A DNA stretch of 64,000 bases from Corynebacterium pseudotuberculosis (lineage in GTDB: Bacteria; Actinomycetota; Actinomycetes; Mycobacteriales; Mycobacteriaceae), in contig NZ_CP021251.1 in NCBI RefSeq assembly GCF_002155265.1, forward strand, positions 434,001 through 498,000, written 5' to 3'. The notes under the pieces were generated by a model. That model saw nothing but the letters and a program-made list of their open reading frames with translations, searched no databases and had not been told where the DNA came from. Positions 18,390-26,334 of this stretch are shown here, in pieces. A program made the translations under genes and the position numbers. Numbering within the stretch: the first letter of the stretch is position 1; the number at the start of each line of letters is the position of its first letter.

Positions 18390-18405
18390 TAGACAGCTCA
18401 GTAAA
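18390..18405. promoter_or_regulatory. Putative McbR operator upstream of metQ copy 2 (proximal)
   Basis: TAGAC-AGCTCA-GTAAA: perfect left half-site, 3 of 5 in the right half. The spacer AGCTCA resembles the other sites in the window. Confidence 0.5.
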
Positions 18406-18569
18406 CCCATTGAACTCTGTGGGGATCGTCATAATGGTCGAATTTCGTGTACAGGCCCTGGAGATTGCCGATATTAGCGCTGTTCAGATCCTATTTTGAT
18501 TCGAGAGAAAATGAAAATCCTCAAGGTTTATGTGGTTATCTCTGGGACAGTAGCTGAGGTCGGGAAAAA

Positions 18570-18585
18570 TGTACAGCTTTGTCTA
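18570..18585. promoter_or_regulatory. Putative McbR operator upstream of metQ copy 2 (distal)
   Basis: TGTAC-AGCTTT-GTCTA matches the McbR consensus at 8 of 10 positions and is almost identical to the site at 17330. Confidence 0.55.
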
Positions 18586-18741
18586 TTGATTGGTTGCATT
18601 TTTATGGAACAAAGATTCTATTATTTTGGTTTTCTTTGTGGGGAAATCCTGTGTTTTTCAGATGATATTCCTCCCTTTATGCATCGCATCATTAAATTTA
18701 TCGACTTTATATTTGAATAAATTCATTTGGGTTGAGCTTAA

Positions 18742-18780
18742 AGGGGGTGGGAAAGAATCGATGATTCTTTCCCATCCCTT
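18742..18780. repeat. Palindromic mini-element, 39 bp (intergenic)
   Basis: Core GAATCGATGATTC with long outer arms AAGGGGGTGGGAAA and TTTCCCATCCCTT, nearly perfect including two G-T pairs. Intergenic. Confidence 0.88.
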
Positions 18781-19102
18781 TGTCGGCTGTCTAGCCGCGA
18801 TGCCCTATAGCAGGACGTTATTGCTGCGCGGGAGTTTAGAAGGAGTGGCTTTCTGCCGTCGCAACGCAATCGGGGCACAGGTATTGTGCGGTCGATTGTT
18901 GATTGAATATTTCGTGTGGTGGAGACATTCTGTTCTCTAATGGGACAGGGCTTGCAGCACTCCTGGAGAAATATTTCTGTTTTGAGGCGCTCTTTGTAGG
19001 GAAAGAATTGAAGACAACTGTCGTCTTCTCTGGATGTCTCAAAGGGTGAAGGTGGCTATTCTAGAGTTCTTGTTGATTGGATGCGGCGCAGCGTTGGCAG
19101 CT

Positions 19103-19127
19103 GGGAGGTGCGCAATGTGCACCTCCC
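19103..19127 (-). terminator. Hairpin downstream of the protease remnant
   Basis: GGGAGGTGC (19103-19111) pairs with GCACCTCCC (19119-19127), loop of 7. No T run follows on the minus strand, so terminator activity is uncertain. Confidence 0.45.
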
Positions 19128-19136
19128 CAAGCGTAG

Positions 19137-20187
19137 TTAGAAGTTGCGCGGTAGTAGCGAGATTCCGGGCAGTCCGAAAACCTGCGCCATACCAAAAGCT
19201 GCGATACCGAAGACCGCGGCTACTGCCGCTATGATGCCGATAATTGGTCCTGGGGACGAGACTTTATGGCTGGGGGTAGAAGGGGTCTTCTGATCTGTGT
19301 CTGAGGAGGGGATATCCTCGGGCGCGATAATTCCTGGCTCGACGGGGATGATTGGATCGGCAATCTCTGAGGTGCTCGGCACGCTGGTGATTGGTGGCAT
19401 ATCCGAATCCCTGCCGGGGATGGCGGCATCGTCGGGAAGCTTAACCTTCCCATTTTTACGTGGAAGGAGGGTTACTCTGCTGTATCCGGTCTGGGCTCCG
19501 TAATGGACACCGATTAATTCCTTAGTTTCTTTCAGCCACACCGGGCCACCGGAATCGCCCGGCTTTGAGTGCGGGGTGGAGTTGTAGTGGGCAATGCCGC
19601 CATTCTCGATTCCGTCGTTGAACGTGGCTGTGCTGTGCGTGGAAAAATGGCCACACCGGACCGTTTTGGTGACAACACCATAGGCGCAGACTTCGGCATT
19701 CCGGTCAATAAGGGTTGTCCCCATGTAGGTGATCGGCGTATGGGTTTTCTACCACGATCCGATCGGCGTTTTTGCTGTAATCAATCGCTATAAAATCTCC
19801 GCCGATGAGTGGATTGATGTCCTTGGGCATGTATGCCAATGTGCCCAGATCTGACCAGTCGGCCAGATGGAATGTTGCTCTCCTGCTCCCCACGCAGTGC
19901 GCTGCGCTGAAGATGAGCTTTCGCTCCTGGTCGATGTAACCTACCGTGCAAAAAGTTCCGACCTTATGGCCTCGTGAGCCCCATTTGATGCGGAACTTAT
20001 CGCCTTGGCGCAGGATGGGTTTGTTATCGGCCGTTCTTTCCATACGAAACGGTTCGACCGCAACCGCGCTGGGGACTGCGCTGTGTCCCGTACTTATCAG
20101 GGCGGTGGCCATGATCGCCACGAGTATTTGCCGTCCGAAGCGTGCAGAAAAGGCACGGCTAACCTGAGATTTCCACGAGTTAAGCAC
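19137..20187 (-). pseudogene. Secreted trypsin-like serine protease, frameshifted
   Basis: Two adjoining reading frames together give one chymotrypsin-fold protease. The first (20187 to 19705) has a signal peptide, the catalytic His in FSAAHCVGS and a likely catalytic Asp in GGDFIAIDY. The second (to 19137) has the nucleophile in KPGDSGGPVW, then a Pro/Ser-rich spacer and a C-terminal hydrophobic anchor (GIIAAVAAVFGIAAFGMAQ). The switch lies near 19710-19745; removing one base in the AAAACCC stretch joins PITYMGTTLID to the first part. As read, the enzyme would lose its active serine. A sequencing indel in the homopolymers is possible. It is divergent from mntA. Confidence 0.82.
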
Positions 20188-20530
20188 CGTCGTAATCCTT
20201 CATGGTCAATTCCTTAAAAGGTTTCTATTATGGGTTTTATTATGACCAGCTTAGGCTATCATTGGATAAAGAAAATGTTTATCGGTAAAACTGGTCGGGG
20301 GTAGCCTCTGGATTTGCTTGTATGGGTGCGGCATTGCGGCGGGGATTCTGCCGTAAAAGTGCAGGTACGGGGAGATAATGTGGTTTAGTGTTAACCTTGG
20401 CCAAGGGGGGGTTTGGGGTCTGTGAATTATCTAAAGAGAAAAAGTTCATAGTGTTGAATTAGCCACATTGATATAGCTGAAATGTAGTGTTAGCTTGTAT
20501 TCTGAAATATTTTTCAAACAGGAGCATTTC
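20188..20530. other. Protease-mntA divergent intergenic region
   Basis: 343 bp with no gene. It should carry the mntA promoter. TTAGGCTATCATTGGATAA at 20251-20269 matches the DtxR-type box at about 12 of 19 bases. GACCAG (20245) can pair with CTGGTC (20291) to enclose it. AT-rich DNA lies at 20430-20520. The MntR operator itself could not be assigned. Confidence 0.45.
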
Positions 20531-21487
20531 ATGTCTAAACTTGTCCGCGGTTTGGCCGCAGGAATGGTCGTTTCCCTTGCGCTTGTCGGATGTTCAAGCG
20601 CCGGCAACAACAAAGATAAGAGTCATAACAAACTCGGAATTGTGGCGACCACCACCCAAATCTGCGATTATGTGAAAAACATCGACGCCGATGTTAATCT
20701 CACGTGCTTACTTGCCCCCAACGCTTCAGCGCATGAACACGAAATGACTCGTGAACAAATGGATGCGTTGTCTAAAGCGGATCTGCTCCTGAAAAATGGC
20801 ATCGACCTCGAAAGCTTCCTGGATAATGCCGTCACGTCCTCAGGGTTCGCCGGTACTACCGTTGACACTTCTGAAGGAGTGTCCGTAGCGAAGTGGCCAT
20901 TCCCTCCAGAAGAAGGCGAGAGCCAACCTGAGTTCACTCACGATCCACATATTTGGACAAGCCCGCGCAACGCGAAAATCCAGGTAGAAAACATTGGAAA
21001 AGCGTTGGAAAAAGCTGACCCGGACAATGCCGCTGAATACAAGAAGCACGTGGACGGGTACGTCAAAAAGCTTGTGGACCTAGATAAATGGATCTCTGAA
21101 TCCTTGGCTTCCGTTCCCGAGCCGGAACGAATCCTCTTTACTTCTCATGATGCTTTCGGCTATTTCTCGCGAGACTACAACGTGAAGTTCATCGGAGCTG
21201 CGCTATCCGATTTCAACTCTCAGCAAGATGCCACCGCAGACCACATTAATTCGGCAGCAGCTCAAGTGCGTGAATCCGGGACCAAAGTAATCTTCGCGGA
21301 AAACTCCAACAGCTCGCGCTCCATCGAAGCTGTGGCAAAGGCCGCCGGGGTGAAACTCGGTGGAGAACTCTACGGGGACTCGCTAGGTCCTGACGTCAGC
21401 TATATCCAATCAATCGTCCACAATGTAGAGACCCTGGTGGAAGGATGGGGCGGCAAACTCGCAGAAAAACCAGCCTCGCTGGGATGA
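20531..21487 (+). CDS. mntA: Manganese ABC transporter, substrate-binding lipoprotein MntA
   Basis: 318 residues from the ATG at 20531, which follows AGGAGC at the right distance. The lipobox is LVGC. The fold is the cluster A-I zinc/manganese-binding type: metal ligands are expected at His in ASAHEHEM, His in THDPHIW, and Glu/Asp in IFAENSNSS and LYGDSLG. In C. diphtheriae the mntABCD operon is manganese-regulated, and the same order with mntR is seen here. Zinc cannot be excluded from sequence alone. Confidence 0.9.
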   Translation: MSKLVRGLAAGMVVSLALVGCSSAGNNKDKSHNKLGIVATTTQICDYVKNIDADVNLTCLLAPNASAHEHEMTREQMDALSKADLLLKNGIDLESFLDNAVTSSGFAGTTVDTSEGVSVAKWPFPPEEGESQPEFTHDPHIWTSPRNAKIQVENIGKALEKADPDNAAEYKKHVDGYVKKLVDLDKWISESLASVPEPERILFTSHDAFGYFSRDYNVKFIGAALSDFNSQQDATADHINSAAAQVRESGTKVIFAENSNSSRSIEAVAKAAGVKLGGELYGDSLGPDVSYIQSIVHNVETLVEGWGGKLAEKPASLG

Positions 21488-21568
21488 TCTGCTTTTTAAG
21501 CACCACCTAAACAACGAGCCGTGAGGGCCTTCATATGAAGGTCCTCACCTGTCTTTCTAGAGAAGCCC

Positions 21569-22327
21569 ATGAATACTGACAACACCACAACAAGGAATAC
21601 CGATGTGAACAGCCCAGTCTTGCAGTTTGATAACGCGAGTTTTGCTTATGGGAAAGGGCCCAGCAGAAACGTTGCTCTGCAAGGGGTGACAGGCAAACTA
21701 TATCCTGGTGAAGCTCTCGCATTGATCGGGCCCAATGGGGCGGGGAAGACGACTTTGCTTAAGGGGATTGTAGGAATCGTCGATTCCTTCCAAACAATCG
21801 TCGATCGCGGGGCCAACAACTCCATCGGATACGTTCCTCAATCAGCGGATCTGGACCTGACCTTCCCGGTCACTGCGCGGGACGTTGTGGCGATGGGGCT
21901 ATATAACGAGTCGGGATGGAAACCCACTTTTTTGCGGAAAAACCCAGCAAAGGATCCGAGGGTGGACGCAGCATTGACGCGGGTTGGGTTATTGGATCGG
22001 GCGTCGAAACGCTTCGGTGAGCTTTCAGGTGGGCAGCGCCAGCGCGTTCTCATTGCGCGTGCTTTGGTGGCGACGCCCAAATTAGTGCTTCTCGACGAAC
22101 CCTTCAACGGACTTGACGAGCCAAACCGCAAAGAACTGCTCCGCATCATCGATGCCGCTAAACGCGAAGGCGTGGCAGTTGTTGTATCTACTCACGATCT
22201 GCTTCTAGCCGAGGAAACCTGCGATAAAGCGCTGCTTCTGGCCGGTCGGCAAATTGCCTTTGGCGCCATCAACGATGTTATGACGCCGGACCTTATCTCT
22301 CGTGCCTATGGAGGAACCCGTGGTTAA
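21569..22327 (+). CDS. mntB: Manganese ABC transporter ATPase MntB
   Basis: 252 residues. Walker A GPNGAGKTTLL, Q-loop YVPQSAD, signature LSGGQRQRVLIARAL, Walker B LVLLDEPFNGLD and switch His in VSTHDLLLAEE are intact. A GTG at 21605 is an alternative start. Soon after Walker A the sequence IVGIVDSFQTIVDRG replaces the short variable loop usually found there. GIVDSF is encoded by a palindromic element and a second partial copy follows (AATCGTCGAT at 21797). The mntC start overlaps its stop. Confidence 0.92.
   Translation: MNTDNTTTRNTDVNSPVLQFDNASFAYGKGPSRNVALQGVTGKLYPGEALALIGPNGAGKTTLLKGIVGIVDSFQTIVDRGANNSIGYVPQSADLDLTFPVTARDVVAMGLYNESGWKPTFLRKNPAKDPRVDAALTRVGLLDRASKRFGELSGGQRQRVLIARALVATPKLVLLDEPFNGLDEPNRKELLRIIDAAKREGVAVVVSTHDLLLAEETCDKALLLAGRQIAFGAINDVMTPDLISRAYGGTRG
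21770..21791. repeat. Palindromic mini-element inside mntB
   Basis: Core GAATCGTCGATTC (21774-21786), arms TAG / CTTCC. Reads VGIVDSFQ, in the loop after Walker A. Confidence 0.8.
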
Positions 22328-23162
22328 CGAGTTAGCACAGCTTCTCAATATCCCGCCCTACCTTCTGCGCCCGATCATTCTCCTTACGGTTCTCGGCATA
22401 GTGTCTGGGCTCGTAGGAGTGATAGTTAACCTCCGTAAACTGGAATTTAACGCAGAGGCCGTAGTACATGCTGTCTTTCCTGGAATAGTGGCTGGGGCGG
22501 TGTTTGGTGGGAGAGAATCGATCATTCCTTACGCCTCCGTGGTCGCAGTAGTAGTGGCAGTGGTTCTCACTTTCGCGTCGCGTCGCTCAGAAGCGGGGAC
22601 TGCTATCGTTCTTACTTCATTTTTCTCCGTGGGCATTGTCTTGTCTCTGCGGAAGGGTGACTTGTCGGGACAACTTGAGGCGTTGATGTTTGGGCGCTTA
22701 CTTGAATCGACAGACAAGCGCTTAGGAGAAGCTCTGATTGTCTGCGCGATCGCAATTCTCATCATGGTGATTACGTGGAGGAACCAAATTTTTGTAGCTT
22801 TCGATCGTCTAGGTGCGAAAGCTACAGGTGTGAACGTTGTGCTGTATGACGCTGCCATCAACGTCGCAATCGCAGCGGTTGTGGTTTCTGCATCCACAGC
22901 CATCGGAACGCTTCTTGTTATCGGTTATCTCGTTATTCCCGGTGCCGCTGCTCGCCTTGTCAGCACGCGTATCCGTTATATGGTCCCCCTAGCTATGGCC
23001 GTCGGATTGATCGGCGGTTATATCGGGCTATGGATCACCGGAGTCTCTGCACGAATCTCCCCGCAGGCAGCCGTTGCGCTCTCCGTGGTGGCTATGTACT
23101 TCCTAGCGTTAGGCCTATCAAAGGTAGGGCGTCGAACGGAAAAGAGTGATGCATCATGCTAA
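22320..23162 (+). CDS. mntC: Manganese ABC transporter permease MntC
   Basis: 280 residues from GTG 22320, chosen because GGAGG lies 5 bp before it; it overlaps the mntB stop by 8 bp. It has about eight hydrophobic helices of the ABC-3 permease family (ZnuB/MntB type). The docking region contains KATGVNVVLYDAAINVAIA. VIGYLVIPGAAARLVS is a conserved ABC-3 helix. A degenerate palindromic element reads GGRESIIPYASV in the loop between helices 2 and 3. Confidence 0.9.
   Translation: MVNELAQLLNIPPYLLRPIILLTVLGIVSGLVGVIVNLRKLEFNAEAVVHAVFPGIVAGAVFGGRESIIPYASVVAVVVAVVLTFASRRSEAGTAIVLTSFFSVGIVLSLRKGDLSGQLEALMFGRLLESTDKRLGEALIVCAIAILIMVITWRNQIFVAFDRLGAKATGVNVVLYDAAINVAIAAVVVSASTAIGTLLVIGYLVIPGAAARLVSTRIRYMVPLAMAVGLIGGYIGLWITGVSARISPQAAVALSVVAMYFLALGLSKVGRRTEKSDASC
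22509..22530. repeat. Degenerate palindromic mini-element inside mntC
   Basis: GAGAGAATCG-A-TCATTCCTT: left half intact, right half with changes. Reads GRESIIPY in mntC. Confidence 0.5.
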
Positions 23163-23965
23163 TCGACGTTCTCACAGTTCCCATCCTGGAACTCATCATT
23201 GTAGGCGCCCTCTGCGGCCTGGTCGGCGTATTCGCATTGCTGAAGCAACGCGTATTCTTTACTGAATCCGTAACCCATGCCACATTTCCCGGAGCTATCG
23301 TGGGCGTAGTGATCCTGGGTCGCGACGGCCTTTATCTCGGGGCCCTTATTATGTGTGTTTTCATGGCCGTAGCGATGCGGTGGCTCACCCGAATACATGG
23401 ACAGTCATCGCAGGCATCTGCCGGAATCATCCTTACAGTGAGTTTTGCGCTTGGCTACTTTCTTAACAAATGGTTCGCCCCGCTGCCCATTAGGATCGAA
23501 GGGTTTCTAGCGGGGTCGGTGCTCACCGTAAGGATTCTTGATGCAGTTATAGCGGGGGTTGTGTTGGTTGTTTCGGTAGGAATCGTCAATTCTTTCCAGA
23601 AACACCTCATCTACTACAGTTTCGACGAGATGGGCTTTCGCGCAGCAGGCGGAAACGTAAAGCTGGCGGAATCGCTGATTCTTGGCATGATTGTGGCAAC
23701 CGTGGTGTGCGTTATCCCCGCGATCGGAACAATCTTATCTATCGCGCTTATTGCGGCACCTACTGCAGGTTTGCTCCTTCTTGTCTCGAGCCCCAGCAAA
23801 TTATTGTGGCTTGCTCCTATGGTGGGTGTGATCATAGGACTGGCCGGTTTAGGAATTGCTGTCGTCTTTAACCTGTCAGCCGGTGGAACAATCGCGGTGG
23901 TGGCCGGTGTATTCTACGGAGTATGCATGTCTCTGAGCTCCCTCAAAAGTCCCAGGACTACTTGA
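23156..23965 (+). CDS. mntD: Manganese ABC transporter permease MntD
   Basis: 269 residues, a second ABC-3 family permease that should pair with MntC. Conserved parts include CGLVGVFALLKQRVFFTESVTHATFPG (motif halves CGLVGVFALLKQRVFF and ESVTHATFPG) and FDEMGFRAAGGNVKLAES. The ATG overlaps the mntC stop by 7 bp. The next gene, mntR, starts 43 bp before the mntD stop. A palindromic element reads VGIVNSFQKHL in a cytoplasmic loop. Confidence 0.9.
   Translation: MLIDVLTVPILELIIVGALCGLVGVFALLKQRVFFTESVTHATFPGAIVGVVILGRDGLYLGALIMCVFMAVAMRWLTRIHGQSSQASAGIILTVSFALGYFLNKWFAPLPIRIEGFLAGSVLTVRILDAVIAGVVLVVSVGIVNSFQKHLIYYSFDEMGFRAAGGNVKLAESLILGMIVATVVCVIPAIGTILSIALIAAPTAGLLLLVSSPSKLLWLAPMVGVIIGLAGLGIAVVFNLSAGGTIAVVAGVFYGVCMSLSSLKSPRTT
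23576..23597. repeat. Palindromic mini-element inside mntD
   Basis: GAATCGTCAATTC core with right arm TTTCC; one core mismatch. Reads GIVNSFQ. Confidence 0.75.
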
Positions 23966-24603
23966 AAAATGTGTGGGATCTACACGAAGCCACCGGAAAA
24001 CCCGTCCCATTGGGCGAACTCGCAACTAGGATGTCTGAGAAAACCTCGACGGCGTCTGAAGCGGTAAAAAAACTCGTTGCCCGGGGCTTCCTCGACCACG
24101 AGCGCTATGGAGGTATTCTCCTCACTGAGGCTGGCAATGCTTTAGCAACTCAAGTTGTCCGTCGGCACAGACTCATTGAGATGTTCCTGTTTGACACGCT
24201 TGGTTACACATGGGACGAAGTCCATGAAGAAGCAGAAGTTCTAGAGCATGCGCTTTCTGACAGATTGCTTGAGCGTATCGACGCCCACCTAGGCCACCCG
24301 ACACGAGATCCGCACGGTGATCCGATTCCTTCTCAGGAAGGAATCGTCGATTCTATCCCAACACGAGAGCTCGGAGAGTTTGAAATTGGCGAGACCGTCA
24401 TTGTAGAAAGAATTCATGACCGGGATCCTGATCTATTGCGCTATCTCGCTGGCCACGGGGTATTGCCGGGAGTGTCCGTTACAATCAAGCAACCTGTCTA
24501 CCCAGGGATGAGTCTTATCTCGGTAGATGGAAAAGACGTTCCGCTTGCCGACGCCAGTTTGTGGGCGATTAATGTGACGGAGGCTGAGGCGTCGAAAGGC
24601 TAA
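23923..24603 (+). CDS. mntR: DtxR-family manganese repressor MntR
   Basis: 226 residues. Winged helix (LATRMSEKTSTASEAVKKLVARG), dimerisation and metal domain (RRHRLIEMFLFDTLGYTWDEVHEEAEVLEHALSD, seen as RRHRLIEMFLFDTLGYTW and DEVHEEAEVLEHALSD), and a C-terminal SH3-like domain from about residue 150. In C. diphtheriae MntR represses the mnt operon with Mn2+; here it is the last gene of that operon. A palindromic element reads SQEGIVDSIPTREL in the linker between the metal domain and the SH3-like domain, just after HPTRDPHGDPIP. Confidence 0.9.
   Translation: MHVSELPQKSQDYLKNVWDLHEATGKPVPLGELATRMSEKTSTASEAVKKLVARGFLDHERYGGILLTEAGNALATQVVRRHRLIEMFLFDTLGYTWDEVHEEAEVLEHALSDRLLERIDAHLGHPTRDPHGDPIPSQEGIVDSIPTRELGEFEIGETVIVERIHDRDPDLLRYLAGHGVLPGVSVTIKQPVYPGMSLISVDGKDVPLADASLWAINVTEAEASKG
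24323..24358. repeat. Three-armed palindromic mini-element inside mntR
   Basis: CGATTCCTTC (24323) pairs with GAAGGAATCG (24337) across a 4-base loop. That second arm also pairs with CGATTCTATCC (24348). Two overlapping hairpins are therefore possible. Confidence 0.8.
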
Positions 24604-24621
24604 GCAACCTTGGGTGACTGC

Positions 24622-25095
24622 TTAAACCCCGCCTTGGTAGCCTAGTTGGCGCCATACCTCATAGGCAGCCACGGCAGCTGCATTTGAGAGATTCATGGAA
24701 CGACGTCCTGGCAGCATTGGGATGCGAACCAGCTGGGTGATGCGAGGATGAACTAAAGTTTCTTCTGCTAAGCCAGTGGGTTCGGTGCCAAAGAGTAGTG
24801 CATCGCCGGACTCCCACCTGATATCCGAATGATGAGTTTTCCCGTGCGTGGTAAAAGCAAAGATACGGGTGTGCGGGAGAGAATCGAAACATCTTTCCAG
24901 GTTCTCATGAATGCTTACCTCAGCCAGATCGTGATAATCGAGTCCAGCTCGGCGGAGGTTTTTCTCTTCGAGGTTGAATCCTAGAGGACCCGCAAGGTGT
25001 AAATGCGCTCCAGTACCAGCGCACATCCTTATCGCATTCCCTGTGTTCGGAGGTATTACAGGCTGGTCAAAAATGATATGAGCGAATGCAGACAT
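24622..25095 (-). CDS. trmL: tRNA (cytidine/uridine-2'-O)-methyltransferase TrmL
   Basis: 157 residues from the ATG at 25095; 57 bp of upstream open frame only covers the palindromic element and is not coding. SPOUT methyltransferase: N-terminal IIFDQPVIPPNTGNAIRMC, motif 2 LLFGTEPTGL and motif 3 SMNLSNAAAVAAYEV, the knot that binds S-adenosylmethionine. It methylates the ribose at the wobble base of leucine tRNAs. Normal length. It is convergent with mntR and divergent from folD. Confidence 0.93.
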   Translation of the reverse strand: MSAFAHIIFDQPVIPPNTGNAIRMCAGTGAHLHLAGPLGFNLEEKNLRRAGLDYHDLAEVSIHENLERCFDSLPHTRIFAFTTHGKTHHSDIRWESGDALLFGTEPTGLAEETLVHPRITQLVRIPMLPGRRSMNLSNAAAVAAYEVWRQLGYQGGV

Positions 25096-25114
25096 GAAAG
25101 TAATCTTAGATCTG

Positions 25115-25145
25115 TTCTGGAAGGAATCGACGATTCGTTCCAGAA
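25115..25145. repeat. Palindromic mini-element between trmL and folD
   Basis: 31 bp, 15-bp arms with one mismatch around a central A. Outer arms TTCTGG/CCAGAA are the same as in copy 1 at 641. It lies in the 5' regions of both divergent genes. Confidence 0.88.
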
Positions 25146-25163
25146 AGTGCAATAATTCGTACT

Positions 25164-26009
25164 GTGACTGCTATTAAATTAGATGGAAAACTGTACCGAG
25201 ACGAGATCTTTGCGGACCTAGAAGACCGTGTTCAAACTTTAAAAGAAAAGGGGATCGTTCCCGGTCTGGCAACCGTTTTGGTGGGTGACGATCCCGCAAG
25301 TCACTCTTACGTAAAAATGAAACACAGTGACTGTGAGCAGATTGGCATACGATCCATTCGTCGAGACCTTCCTGCTGATATTTCACAAGAAGAGCTGTTG
25401 AACGTTATTGATGAGCTGAATAATGACCCCTCATGCACGGGCTACATCGTTCAGCTTCCATTACCGAAACATCTGGATGAGAACGCGGTTTTGGAGCGTA
25501 TCGATCCTGATAAAGATGCTGATGGTTTACATCCAGTTAATTTGGGCAAGCTCGTGCTCAATGAAGATGCTCCATTACCGTGTACTCCGAACGGAGCAAT
25601 TCATCTACTAAAGCGTTTCGGCATTGAAATCGCAGGTAAAAAAGTGGTTGTAATCGGCCGGGGAGTAACTGTAGGAAGGCCGATTGGTTTGATGCTAACT
25701 CGTAGAAGTGAGAATGCAACGGTAGTGCTGTGCCATACCGGAACGAAAGATCTTACGAAGGAAACGCTTCAAGCCGATATTATCGTCGCAGCTGCAGGTC
25801 AGCCTCATATGATAACAGCAGACATGGTAAAACCCGGCGCTGCTATTTTAGATGTAGGGGTCTCTCGTAAAGACGGAAAGCTCTTGGGGGATGTGCACCC
25901 CGATGTTTGGGATATTGCAGGGGCTATTTCTCCGAATCCCGGAGGCGTGGGTCCGCTTACCCGTGCATTTTTGATTCGTAATGTGGTGGAGCGCGCGGAA
26001 CTTGGTTAA
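25164..26009 (+). CDS. folD: Methylenetetrahydrofolate dehydrogenase/cyclohydrolase FolD
   Basis: 281 residues, normal length. It interconverts 5,10-methylene- and 10-formyl-tetrahydrofolate in the cytoplasm. Catalytic Lys lies in [15 protein letters not shown]. Substrate loop [14 protein letters not shown] and dinucleotide motif [17 protein letters not shown] are clear, and [11 protein letters not shown] closes the fold. It starts at a GTG 18 bp after the palindromic element. The next gene overlaps it by 8 bp. Confidence 0.97.
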   Translation: MTAIKLDGKLYRDEIFADLEDRVQTLKEKGIVPGLATVLVGDDPASHSYVKMKHSDCEQIGIRSIRRDLPADISQEELLNVIDELNNDPSCTGYIVQLPLPKHLDENAVLERIDPDKDADGLHPVNLGKLVLNEDAPLPCTPNGAIHLLKRFGIEIAGKKVVVIGRGVTVGRPIGLMLTRRSENATVVLCHTGTKDLTKETLQADIIVAAAGQPHMITADMVKPGAAILDVGVSRKDGKLLGDVHPDVWDIAGAISPNPGGVGPLTRAFLIRNVVERAELG

Positions 26010-26328
26010 AATTTCGCCTCTCGATAATCCTCACGACATTGGCCGGAAGGAATCGAAGATTCCTTCCGGAATCCAGTACATAGGGCTATCGCTCTTCGTG
26101 ATCGCTGTCGCCATCTCAGGTGTCTATTCGCTTACTGAGCATTGGCGTCGCGCCACTTTCGTGCTTGGGACAGCTTTGCTGTGGTTAGCGGTCCTGAGAT
26201 TGACTTGTGATTCGAAAGTATTGGGTGTTCTCTCTATACGCTCGAGGGCATTTGATGTGATGTATGCATCGGCAGTCGGTGGAGCGATGGTGTTTCTTTC
26301 TTACTCGATCGATTCGCTGGGCTCATAG
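26002..26328 (+). CDS. DUF3017-type small membrane protein
   Basis: 108 residues from TTG 26002, which overlaps the folD stop by 8 bp. Three hydrophobic segments follow ([50 protein letters not shown]). Small three-helix proteins of this kind follow folD in other Actinobacteria (DUF3017). Function is unknown. The cytoplasmic N-terminus carries a palindromic element reading [10 protein letters not shown] right before the first helix. The start codon is inferred from the overlap. Confidence 0.75.
   Translation: MVKISPLDNPHDIGRKESKIPSGIQYIGLSLFVIAVAISGVYSLTEHWRRATFVLGTALLWLAVLRLTCDSKVLGVLSIRSRAFDVMYASAVGGAMVFLSYSIDSLGS
26043..26069. repeat. Palindromic mini-element inside the DUF3017 gene
   Basis: 27 bp, arms CCGGAAGGAATC / GATTCCTTCCGG, one central-core mismatch. 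Reads RKESKIPS. Confidence 0.85.
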
Positions 26329-26334
26329 TGGTAT

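Larger units (their letters stand above)
18298..19102. other. Long intergenic region between metQ and the protease remnant
   Basis: About 800 bp without a credible gene. It holds two McbR-like operators (18390 and 18570), an AT-rich section around 18650-18730 that could contain the metQ promoter, and a 39-bp palindromic element at 18742-18780. An imperfect hairpin (GAAGAC...GTCTTC) follows a GGGAAAGAATTG half-element at about 19000-19030. An open frame at 18836-19042 minus contains CPDC but lacks homology I can name. It may be a decayed gene. Confidence 0.5.

Noticed and set aside
18836..19042. Minus-strand open frame with CPDC, possible small gene.
   Set aside because: No ribosome site, no recognisable homology and overlap with other frames; perhaps a decayed gene.
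23668..23682. GAATCGCTGATTC in mntD.
   Set aside because: It lies in a conserved helix (AESLILGMI) and has no extended arms; probably coincidence.
24876..24900. GAGAGAATCGAAACATCTTTCC in trmL.
   Set aside because: Right half too divergent; encodes a plausible native TrmL loop.
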